Of a stretch of DNA of 64,000 bases, positions 46,301 to 52,138 are shown piece after piece (position 1 is the stretch's first letter; each line of letters opens with the position of its first letter). The notes beneath the pieces were generated by a model that was not told the origin of the DNA, ran no database searches, and saw only the letters and a list, made by a program, of their open reading frames with translations. A program made the position numbers and the translations under genes. The stretch is from Gammaproteobacteria bacterium (GTDB lineage Bacteria; Pseudomonadota; Gammaproteobacteria; Steroidobacterales; Steroidobacteraceae). The stretch lies in contig JAIBJM010000002.1 in assembly GCA_020029535.1 (NCBI GenBank), positions 1 through 64,000 on the forward strand, given 5' to 3'.

Positions 46301-47781
46301 CCTATGGCGCCGCCCGCAACCGGTTCAAGCAGGTGACGGTGACGCCCACGGGCCAGAACATGCCTGCCGGTACCGAGACCACGATCTATGTGGGTGGCCT
46401 CTACGAGAAGGTGACCAAGCCCTCGGGCGTGATCGAGTACAAGCATTCCATCATGGCCGGCGGCGAGGCCATTGCCATCAAGACCCTGCGCAGCAACAGC
46501 GCCGATGACGTGCGTTACCTGCACAAGGATCATCTGGGCAGCGTCGCGACCATCACCAACGAGTCGGGTGTGGTGGTGACGCGCCTGTCGTTCGATGCCT
46601 TCGGCCAGCGGCGCGATGCGGGCACCTGGGCAGGGACACCTGGCACCAGCACGTGGACCGCGATTGCCGGGGTGACGCATCGCGGGTTCACCTATCACGA
46701 GCATCTGGACAACGTCGATTTGGTGCACATGAACGGGCGGGTGTACGACCCGACGATCGGGCGGTTCCTGTCTGCCGATCCGATCATTCAGGAACCGCTG
46801 ATGAGCCAGAGCCTGAACCGGTTCAGCTACGTGATGAACAATCCGTTGAGCCTGATCGATCCAACGGGGTTCAGTTGGTTGAGCAAGATGTTCAAGAGCA
46901 TTGGCAGGTTCTTCAAGAAGTGGGGGAGTGCCATTATCGGCATCGCACTTTCATTCGTGCCGGGTCTTCAGTGGTACGCCGCCGCCTTCATCTCAAGTGC
47001 CTACAATTCGGCCGTGAATGGTGGGAATTTCCTGAAGAGCTTTGGACTGGGGCTTATCACTGGTGGCATTGGTGGGGGCATCGCCGGTGGACTGATAAAA
47101 GGTGCCGGGTTCTGGACTCAAGTAGCCCGTGGAGCCCTCGCCGGAGGCATCGCAGGAGGACTAACGTCTTCGTACTACGGGGGGTCGTTCTGGGATGGAT
47201 TTGGACAAGGCGCATTGGTAGGTGGGGTCGTGGCGGGGGTGGCATATGGGATCCAGAATTTAGTCGAAAGTCGCCACAGGGCGGCCGCCCGAATGTCTGG
47301 GAATAATGCCAACGAGATGACATCAGCCGAGCGTCAGAGGGCAAATCAGGATGCGATAAACAGGTTCCAGAAAGACAACCCAGATATCACTGTGAATTTT
47401 CAAAACGACTATGACACATGGGCAGTAGGGGTAGGTGGTGATGTCCGAACCTTTGACAGCTACGTCGACGCCAAAAATTACATGGATCTAGTTGTGGCGC
47501 GAGGTGGAAATGCCAGCTTCGTATCCGCTAGTGTTAAACATTGGACCGCTGGAACCGTACGTGTCTACGCGTCTTTTGCCGTCGAATACGCTTTTCCTGG
47601 GAATCACATCTTCGGGTGGGTTCCCACGGGGGATTTCAAACAGGCAATACTTTGGCACGAAGTAGGTCATGCATCCACGCGCTACGGCGGCGGAGGATTG
47701 CCTGGCTACGGCGGCATTTTTTCGGGTTGTGGAACTTGTGAGTCGGCTGCTACAGAGTGGGCGAAGCAGCATTACCGGTGA
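40351..47781 (+). CDS. secreted SpvB/FG-GAP/RHS polymorphic toxin with zinc-metallopeptidase-like tip
   Basis: A 2,476-residue secreted protein. Residues 1-21 are a Sec signal peptide (cleavage after AHA). Five FG-GAP/VCBS-like calcium motifs follow (DFNGDQRADILMQ type). An SpvB/TcdB-type domain starts near residue 404 (TVPIVVPSGVSGVQPQL, GLLGVGWGLSG). About seven more D-x-D/N-x-D-G motifs occur at roughly 710-1080. YD/RHS repeats then run to the core end, RFLSADPI then NNPLSLIDPTGF, at 2170-2174. After this junction a 302-residue variable tip begins with amphipathic and Gly-zipper segments (ITGGIGGGIAGGLI). It ends in HEVGH at 2436-2440 with a later Glu-rich CESAATEWA, a zincin-type active site. 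GTG 40351 has GGGGAGA upstream. Base composition turns A/T rich in the tip, as in exchanged RHS tips. Confidence 0.88.
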   Translation: MKKLIRGLAIAVALFAGTAHATTDWSAQEYDLYSGDFDKDGYSDILYVAKDPAKPSGIARSSGGAANVPWQSWPSNFLGIPWSRNQYNIVVADFNGDQRADILMQSVVPGDSYVLLTSSTGKVVGISQTINNSNLGLTWSADQHRIVSADFSGDGRKDLFLQATSPSGLNAVVTAGSSGTFTTGPAQSWNDGYMGFKWSTANAIVFAGNFNSDAYGDLLIQAKPKWVTIDYEVPFPVPTYPPNMNGIAWGLYGGFSPSAMTAWSRNYNGIDWSPLTSTLVVGDFNGDNITDIVAQGRYVGRSSYLLAGGYYGPNGSAPTTLSANVPITRDSAQLLAGNFGSAGRFYVQTLTPGGTNYTGSLSNGTLTVTTHDPSPATTTSVPTAVGRTVGSFAVSNSGSATYTVPIVVPSGVSGVQPQLAISYQSGGGNGLLGVGWGLSGFSEIERCRKTLAQDNTNAGVTMTGSDVFCLEGNRLRLTGGNYGATGSTYQTEMETYSRITIMGQAGSGPSWFKVEAKDGLTYEYGNSADSFIESMASGFTTTARVWALTRVYDRYGNTMNIVYCEDSLANCPGAVTTNGSFRPWYVAYTANTTAGIVAAYQVNFVWETRPSDDTLTQYFGGGLIQETRRLKRVETYWNDPAVGNWRVVRKYQFGYNQSGTSPRSRLTSIQECDTNGACLSPTTVSWQDGSDRVEADNGNSPSFGFGAPYLLPMDMEGDGRTDLVYPVLSTSAFAASTCTWNVAIASTSGTFTGGSGAGGGTIANCDAALPIDINSDGRSDLLVKIGSSGNYVWHVLRSGGATFTPVSMGIAAPAGANKAWVVDFDGDGRQDVVTLGSDNVTLTLLRNTGGSLLTFASSVPLAANSAFNTVASQGFIPATKSAVQALDANADGRTDLLVSYRDRGTPSGSFGGYNWTYNVGVLYSTGSGFSSPVVIASAYNNSSAIDTVFNGARAGDFNGDGQADLIYPCANNTSVWCVRLGTGVGIGAESVTSLPVGPDLDSVVVFDWNGDGRADVMEPGGAGSTWQILAGTGNAPPAATLALPAVVMDVNGVGVSTSGALAPRLIDSNGDGLADLAYVDTSGALHYRRHTGPLGDLVQSIADGFGNSVAINYSVLTDSSVYQKGTEASYPEMDLKAALPVVKSFVSTNGIADPGSAAGQYTVTQSYTGARVHLGGRGYEGFLTRTESDGRTGVNTTTTFNQLFPRTGTVSSAVTKQSNGTIIEDASSTYQYAQTGTTQWQERYFVYASSTTQNGFEVGGTYNGSAIKRVTTSTTINTTSGSPTGVTAYTYDMTSGSAVLAQTTFTNSSPASYPMLNDTTNWCLGFVQQQEVTRTPASQSGLTRTTRLIKDAANPGKCRVSQKIVEPGHATLALTTTYGYDNAGHVTSEAVSGPNIVTRTTATSYGTQGVFPVSVTNAESESASKTYDYGLGVPKTSTDVNGLVVSWGYDGFGRKTLETRPDGTKTSWTLYSCTVSNGNCGDPLLRYQVQEQQLDAGNGLIRYSVQMYDAPARVKYSMVQTMTGQVSTVHTIYDNQGRVSQKSMPYFSGGGAWYTTTSYDLIGRPTAEWRQISQSNTGTRTLSYAYERLVNKLTDANNKITTKQTNAIGQVVSVADPASGVTQYQYDQFWNLKTTTDPVGNQIVNNFNIRGFKDSMSDPDMGAWTYTYYPTGELWTQTDAKAQVATFTYDKVGRKKTRVEPEGTTTWIYGTSQASKNVGQLTTVTSPGSYQEDYQYDSLGRPNQVTTTPGSGSYVVNSTYSSTGLLDTVTYPTSTAAVTNSRFKVQYAYAYGQLQAVKDGYNSSILYWQANSTDAAGHTTSEMYGNAVTTTSSYDALDGLLRSRQAGASNGVQNESYDWDSMGNLGRRQDVATNLTELFYYDNLYRLDYSTLNGVQNLDLSYDAIGNILTKTGLSGSYNYNTAQSGCSYTGLTAQPHAVRNAGGTVYCYDKNGNMTKRGADTQVWTSYNLPSQLVKGSSTSTLSYGAARNRFKQVTVTPTGQNMPAGTETTIYVGGLYEKVTKPSGVIEYKHSIMAGGEAIAIKTLRSNSADDVRYLHKDHLGSVATITNESGVVVTRLSFDAFGQRRDAGTWAGTPGTSTWTAIAGVTHRGFTYHEHLDNVDLVHMNGRVYDPTIGRFLSADPIIQEPLMSQSLNRFSYVMNNPLSLIDPTGFSWLSKMFKSIGRFFKKWGSAIIGIALSFVPGLQWYAAAFISSAYNSAVNGGNFLKSFGLGLITGGIGGGIAGGLIKGAGFWTQVARGALAGGIAGGLTSSYYGGSFWDGFGQGALVGGVVAGVAYGIQNLVESRHRAAARMSGNNANEMTSAERQRANQDAINRFQKDNPDITVNFQNDYDTWAVGVGGDVRTFDSYVDAKNYMDLVVARGGNASFVSASVKHWTAGTVRVYASFAVEYAFPGNHIFGWVPTGDFKQAILWHEVGHASTRYGGGGLPGYGGIFSGCGTCESAATEWAKQHYR
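46282..46730 (+). repeat. RHS core segment, copy 1 of a 449-base duplication
   Basis: This part of the big RHS gene recurs at 48773-49221 with constant offset 2491, nearly identical and without gaps. It covers the conserved stretch from the last YD repeats to the NVDLVHM segment, just before the core-ending motif. Confidence 0.9.
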
Positions 47782-47806
47782 TCGGTAGCCGCAAAAGGAT
47801 GGCTCC

Positions 47807-48478
47807 ATGAAAAGCGTAATCCGTTGGATTCTTGGCGTTCTTGCTGTGCTGTTGGTTCTCAGCGCTGTGGGTATTGCCATCGCTGCATTCCCGAATGCTC
47901 TCGCCGTCGACACATTGGAGATCATCGCCTCATTGGTTGGCGCAGCAATATGCTGTTTTCTATGTCTGCAACGGATGTCTCCGACTGCATATAGTTTCTC
48001 TTGGGAGAAACTGTACAAGCGTCAGTTCTGGATTGCACTGACATGTGTTGCCGCGTGGACGCTGTCATTGATGGGCCACGCGCACTGGCAGGCAATAGGG
48101 TCGAGAAGCGTAGACGTCTACGACGCAGCAGAAAATCTGGTTCAAGAGCTCGTTGCACAGAGAAATGAGCAGCACATAAATACAATATACGTCTCTGTAC
48201 AGAATCATCCTGTAAGACCGGATTTAGTTGCAGATTTAGAGAAACGTTATCGGGGAGTCAAGATATTGCCAATTGATCAGTTAACTCAGCAGCAACGGAA
48301 TCAAGGATATGCCGGGGAGAGAGCTGACATCATAGAAATCGATGGATTTTCATATCCTGCATGGCGGGTTGTAGAGATGCGCTTCACTTACGCGCGTTGT
48401 TCAGAGGCTCAAGATTATTTTTATTTCAATGATAGATGGCTACGAATGGGTGTCAGTGTAGGTGGGGGATGCATCTAA
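47807..48478 (+). CDS. unrecognised membrane protein, candidate immunity protein for the RHS tip
   Basis: A 223-residue protein with three hydrophobic segments (about residues 5-27, 37-56 and 72-92). A polar C-terminal domain of about 125 residues follows, containing IYVSVQNHPVRPDLVADLEKRY and ending with paired Cys residues (YARCSEAQ, GGGCI). No family is recognised. It starts 25 bases after the RHS toxin stop, in the position where immunity genes of polymorphic toxins are found. It shares the toxin tip's lower G+C, which suggests they travel together. A membrane-bound immunity protein facing the periplasm would fit a secreted peptidase. This role is inferred from position only. Confidence 0.5.
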   Translation: MKSVIRWILGVLAVLLVLSAVGIAIAAFPNALAVDTLEIIASLVGAAICCFLCLQRMSPTAYSFSWEKLYKRQFWIALTCVAAWTLSLMGHAHWQAIGSRSVDVYDAAENLVQELVAQRNEQHINTIYVSVQNHPVRPDLVADLEKRYRGVKILPIDQLTQQQRNQGYAGERADIIEIDGFSYPAWRVVEMRFTYARCSEAQDYFYFNDRWLRMGVSVGGGCI

Positions 48479-48772
48479 GGCACCCTGGAACTTCGGAGCT
48501 GTTCCGCAGGCTGTATGTACATAGAATCTGTAATCGTTGCCCATAAAGAAGAATCAGCAGTTGCAGATATCGCAACGAAGGCGGCTGATGCTTCGCTTCT
48601 GGTTGCATCGGCCATGTGGGCTGGCAACATCGCAGTATCAACAATGTACGTCGGGGCGATTCAGTGTTCTGGGTATCGCCGCCGGGTTCTACGATCGCGT
48701 AGATATCGGATTGCCGGCAGGTCGCGCATGCCACGGCTACAGCGAAATCTGCTACGCCCCAGCAATTCACAC
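48479..48772 (+). other. 294-base region of degraded coding sequence between immunity candidate and RHS fragment
   Basis: No intact gene is seen here. One frame reads ASLLVASAMWAGNIAVSTMYVG and, after a shift near 48650, another frame reads FSVLGIAAGFYDRVDIGLP; together these look like pieces of a hydrophobic protein broken by a frameshift. The stretch then joins the duplicated RHS segment at 48773. Confidence 0.3.
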
Positions 48773-49273
48773 TCCAGCACCTCGACGCTGTCCTACGGCG
48801 CCAGCCGCAACCGCTACAAGCAGGTGACGGTGACGCCTTCGGGCCAGAACATGCCGGCCGGCACCGAGACCACGATCTATGTGGGTGGCATTTACGAGAA
48901 GGTGACCAAGCCCTCGGGCGTGATCAAGTACAAGCATTCCATCATGGCCGGCGGCGAGGCCATCGCCATCAAGACCCTGCGCAGCAACAGCGCCGACGAT
49001 GTGCGCTACCTGCACAAGGATCATCTGGGCAGTGTGGCGACCATCACCAACGAGTCGGGTGTGGTGGTGACGCGCCTGTCATTCGATGCCTTCGGCAAGC
49101 GGCGCGATGCGGGCACATGGGTAGGGACGCCCGGTACCACCACGTGGACCGCGATTGCCGGCGTGACGCACCGCGGGTTCACCTATCACGAGCATCTGGA
49201 CAACGTCGATCTGGTGCACATTGGTATTTTAGACCGGACGTTCTCGAATAACGATCATGGGGCTTGGCTTTGA
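48515..49273 (+). pseudogene. displaced RHS core fragment
   Basis: The open frame of 252 codons is a composite. About 86 codons of unrelated or degraded sequence come first, then about 149 codons almost identical to residues 1978-2126 of the RHS protein (TSTLSYGASRNRYKQVTVT to HEHLDNVDLVHI). A short unrelated tail (GILDRTFSNNDHGAWL) follows. The fragment stops just before the core-ending RFLSADP/DPTGF motif, so it lacks both a repeat cage and a tip. There is no signal peptide or convincing ribosome site. It is best read as a remnant of recombination at the 3' end of the RHS gene. Confidence 0.75.
48773..49221 (+). repeat. RHS core segment, copy 2 of a 449-base duplication
   Basis: This is a direct repeat of 46282-46730 with only scattered mismatches, most of them at third codon positions. 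The match begins at TCCAGCACCTCGACG and ends at TGGTGCACAT, after which the sequences are unrelated. Confidence 0.9.
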
Positions 49274-49394
49274 GGGAAGCGTGGAAGTTCAGAGGTTTTC
49301 TGCTTGCATATATGAACATTGGAGGAAGAATGTTAATGAGTAAAACGGTGGTTTAATTCTGTATCCGCTGGGCGTTATCACCAGCTCTACGAGC

Positions 49395-49679
49395 GTGGCA
49401 GAACCAACGACTGGGAGACTGCGGGTCATGGCGGTGAGGCCATATAACAACTTATCCGGCGGGGTTGGCGACGTATACATCACGGTTAGTCAGACGTCTC
49501 TTTGTAGTACGAATATTTTCTATCTCAGTCTCGCCTGGGGTGGTGCGAAGGAAAGCGTTACTGCAGCCATGGTGGCATTGATATCAGGAAAGGAAGTTCA
49601 GATAGAAGTAAGCAATGCCGGCTGTGCGGTGGCTCCGTATCAATGGATGACCGGCGTTCAGTTCATCTATCTGGAATAG
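49395..49679 (+). CDS. small, possibly secreted protein with two cysteines; 5' end may be frameshifted
   Basis: A 94-codon frame (GTG 49395) of unknown family: LRVMAVRPYNNLSGGVGDVYI, SLCSTNIFYLSLAWG, VALISGKEVQIEVSNAGC. It resembles the small secreted protein at 51658 in size, in cysteine spacing and in the pattern of a hydroxyl-rich strand, an Ala/Ser-rich helix and a second Cys. GTG 49395 has no ribosome site and no signal peptide follows it. In contrast ATG 49330 has a strong GGAGGA site, and a one-base shift near 49352 would join it to this frame, giving MLMSKTVV...LILYPLGVITSSTSVAEP, a plausible signal peptide. The gene is therefore either frameshifted or misread in assembly. Confidence 0.5.
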   Translation: MAEPTTGRLRVMAVRPYNNLSGGVGDVYITVSQTSLCSTNIFYLSLAWGGAKESVTAAMVALISGKEVQIEVSNAGCAVAPYQWMTGVQFIYLE

Positions 49680-49682
49680 CGC

Positions 49683-50024
49683 ATGTTCTATTTGCGGTTG
49701 TGCGTGTCAGTTATGGTTCTCTTGTTGTGTGGTGGGTGCCGTTTCGTGCCGGGTGTTGATATGGGTTCTAATGACAGTTTTCAGCATGAAAGGTCTTTAA
49801 ATGAATCTTCTTCTGAAGTTATTGAGTTGCCGGAGGAATCGCAAGGCCAGCACGCGATTGATTTGCTTGGTAACAGGTTGGCGTTTGTTGCGGCTCGCTA
49901 CGGAAAGTCTGCTGCCGAATTACGTGCGCTGTTGCTACGTGACCGGACTTTGTGGGTGGATCGTCGTGGCAACCTTTTCTACAAGGAAAAGGTTCCAGAA
50001 GACACAGGAAATTCCCGAAGATAA
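49683..50024 (+). CDS. lipoprotein resembling the stand-alone pro-domain of the neighbouring protease
   Basis: A 113-residue exported protein. The N-terminus is a hydrophobic signal ending LLLCGGC, giving a lipidated Cys near residue 19 (the -3 residue is unusual). Residues 53-105 (SQGQHAIDLLGNRLAFVAA then RYGKSAAELRALLLRDRT, VDRRGNL and KVP) align without gaps to residues 65-117 of the metalloprotease encoded next. Shared positions include SQG, AI, LLG, RLA, AA, G, S, DRT, D, G, L and P. It has nothing of the catalytic domain. A propeptide-like protease inhibitor or membrane-anchored self-protection protein is the natural inference. It lies 26 bases before the protease gene and is probably in the same operon. 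Confidence 0.6.
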   Translation: MFYLRLCVSVMVLLLCGGCRFVPGVDMGSNDSFQHERSLNESSSEVIELPEESQGQHAIDLLGNRLAFVAARYGKSAAELRALLLRDRTLWVDRRGNLFYKEKVPEDTGNSRR

Positions 50025-50050
50025 TTTTAACGGAATGATGTGGAGGGAGC

Positions 50051-51577
50051 ATGCTCTGGAGTTTGTTTAAGTGGAATACAGTGCGATGCTTGGTGGGATA
50101 TGCCGTTTCGGTAATTTTCCTTTGCGTCGCGGGATACCCGGCTTACGCTCAGACGAATGTGCCGACCCAGGCAACGGGGAATTCAGGCGGTGTGGTTCGA
50201 CGCTCTGGCACCGCGTTTCCTAACATTAGATTACCGCGCGCATCACAGGGGAACGATGCTATTGCGTTGCTTGGTAGTCGATTGGCGGAAATAGCCGCAT
50301 GGCACGGAATGTCGACTGAAAAATTCCAGAACATCTTGAGATTTGATCGTACAGCACGTATCGACATAAATGGGCGCTTGCATTTTGTCGAGCAGATTCC
50401 GCAGCAGACTTCTTCTTCAAATACTTCTACCAGTGTGATGAGCGCGTATGCGCCTCTAAATCAGACATTCGTGCTTCACAGTAAACCCGGAGCCAACAGG
50501 GTCATATATCTGAACTTTGTTGGGGCAACCTTGAGCAATACGGTTTGGAACGCTCGCGCTGGAAATACCACCATTGTTGCGCAAGGATTTGATCTTGACG
50601 GGTCACCTGGTTCCTTTAGCGAGAGTGAGCTCAGTCTGATCCAGAGAGCGTGGCAAAGAGTTGTCGAAGATTTTTCCCCTTTCGATGTTGACGTGACAAC
50701 GGAACCGCCGTCCGAGAGTGCTTTGACTCGATCTAGTGCGGTCGATGTTACGTTTGGAACCACTGTGCTTGTTACAAAGAACACGTTTGAGACTGGCTGC
50801 GGATGCGGAGGTTGGGCTTATTTGTCGGTATTTGATGACTTTAATAACTACTATAAACCTGCCGTAGTCTTTTACGATCAATTAGGGAATTCCGAGAAAA
50901 ATATCGCCGAAGCGATTTCCCATGAAGCAGGGCACAATGTCGGGCTTGCTCACGATGGGGCGATCGGGGGAGTCCAATACTATTACGGACATGGAACAGG
51001 GTCGACGGGTTGGGCGCCGATAATGGGTGCCGGCTATAACCGAGAATTGGTGCAATGGAGTCGAGGCGAATATCCCAATGCAAATAACACGGAAGATGAT
51101 TTTTTAGTCATGCAGCAGACCGGGTTGCCGTATCGTGCCGACGATCATGGAAATAGTTTTTCGACTACGACGCCGATCGTTTTCTCGGGTGGATCAAAAT
51201 CAGCGACTGCTTCGGGCATCATCGGGTCTCAATCAGATGTCGACATTTTTCAGATTCCAGCGGGGTCTGGTCTTATCAGGGTGCATGTTGCACCCGCGCC
51301 TTTGGCGCCAAATCTCGACGTATTGGCAAGACTGTACGCCTCTGACGGTTCGTTGCTCGCTTCGGCAAATATTGCTGGTGAGTTGTATGCGGACACACAA
51401 GCGACGCGTTCGCCTACAGCTCCATTGTATCTCTCTATTAGCGGCACTGGAAAAGGCGATCCCCTCTTGGATGGATATACGGCTTACGGCAGTATCGGTC
51501 AGTACAACGTAACTGTTCGCACGGCGTCGGTTGCCGAATGGTTAACGCCTATATTGAATTTGATCATGAGTCAGTAA
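50051..51577 (+). CDS. secreted metzincin zinc metalloprotease with PPC domain
   Basis: A 508-residue exported protease. The signal peptide is about residues 1-33 (cleavage after AYA). Residues 65-117 form a pro-domain shared with the lipoprotein upstream. The catalytic domain begins near 150 (NRVIYLNFVGATLSN). The zinc site HEAGHNVGLAHD spans residues 291-302 and the Met-turn is in APIMGAGYN, which together identify a metzincin with an Asp after the third His. From about 370 a bacterial pre-peptidase C-terminal-like beta domain follows (DDHGNSFSTTTPI, GSQSDVDIFQI, ARLYASDGSLL). Export by type II secretion is plausible, given the GspC-like gene 10 kb upstream. ATG 50051 has GGAGGG just before it. 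Confidence 0.9.
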   Translation: MLWSLFKWNTVRCLVGYAVSVIFLCVAGYPAYAQTNVPTQATGNSGGVVRRSGTAFPNIRLPRASQGNDAIALLGSRLAEIAAWHGMSTEKFQNILRFDRTARIDINGRLHFVEQIPQQTSSSNTSTSVMSAYAPLNQTFVLHSKPGANRVIYLNFVGATLSNTVWNARAGNTTIVAQGFDLDGSPGSFSESELSLIQRAWQRVVEDFSPFDVDVTTEPPSESALTRSSAVDVTFGTTVLVTKNTFETGCGCGGWAYLSVFDDFNNYYKPAVVFYDQLGNSEKNIAEAISHEAGHNVGLAHDGAIGGVQYYYGHGTGSTGWAPIMGAGYNRELVQWSRGEYPNANNTEDDFLVMQQTGLPYRADDHGNSFSTTTPIVFSGGSKSATASGIIGSQSDVDIFQIPAGSGLIRVHVAPAPLAPNLDVLARLYASDGSLLASANIAGELYADTQATRSPTAPLYLSISGTGKGDPLLDGYTAYGSIGQYNVTVRTASVAEWLTPILNLIMSQ

Positions 51578-51657
51578 GCTGGCTCATGCTGATCGCCTGG
51601 CACTTGCTGTCTTGTCGAGTTCTATTGCATTTTTTAAACAAGGTGAGGAGTCGAGTC

Positions 51658-52041
51658 ATGCAAACATCAATAATCAAGTCACTCAAAAAGATCGGTGTGA
51701 TCGTTGCGGCTGCAATCGGCATTTCGTCTTACCAACCCGCGCAGGCTGCTACCCTTTTCACGACTGGTCGTGTACTCAACGTCTCTGTGAACGACCTGAC
51801 GACGCAAGGTGCAAATACAAATTCCTTTACGCTGGTTGGAATGGCCTCTCTCGGAAACTGTACCGCTCTTTGGGGTTATGTGGTCTTTCTTATGAAAGAT
51901 GATTCGCATGGGCAACAGATGTATGCAGCGGCTCTGGCAGCGGCCGCCAGCGGAAGTGCGGTGAGTGTGGCGGTGGATGACACATATCGTGACAGTCGCG
52001 GGTATTGCTACGCGACAGCCGTTGGTTTCACGGGAAATTGA
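51658..52041 (+). CDS. small secreted protein of unknown function
   Basis: A 127-residue exported protein. The signal peptide is residues 1-30 (KKIGVIVAAAIGISSYQPAQA, cleaved before ATLF). The mature 97 residues contain two Cys (LGNCTALWGYV and RGYCYATAVGF) that could form a disulfide, and an Ala-rich stretch (MYAAALAAAASGSAVSVAV). No family is recognised. It resembles the product at 49395-49679 in layout, so the two small proteins flank the protease and its pro-domain lipoprotein. ATG 51658 has GAGGAG about ten bases upstream. A longer frame from 51538 would overlap the protease and is not supported. Confidence 0.7.
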   Translation: MQTSIIKSLKKIGVIVAAAIGISSYQPAQAATLFTTGRVLNVSVNDLTTQGANTNSFTLVGMASLGNCTALWGYVVFLMKDDSHGQQMYAAALAAAASGSAVSVAVDDTYRDSRGYCYATAVGFTGN

Positions 52042-52138
52042 ACGCGGTGAGGACAAGGCGCTCGATACGCCGCTGCCGTGCAGGGAAGGCAATTTGACAG
52101 TACCATGAGCCCTGAACATCGGTGGTGGGGCCGCGCTC

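Noticed and set aside
46282..49221. CRISPR array or tandem repeat suggested by the repeated segment
   Set aside because: There are only two copies, 449 bases long and separated by 2 kb. They are a coding duplication of the RHS core, not an array.
48479..49400. tRNA gene or integrase attachment site at the edge of the toxin island
   Set aside because: No cloverleaf-like sequence, integrase gene or flanking direct repeat other than the RHS duplication was seen in or around this stretch.
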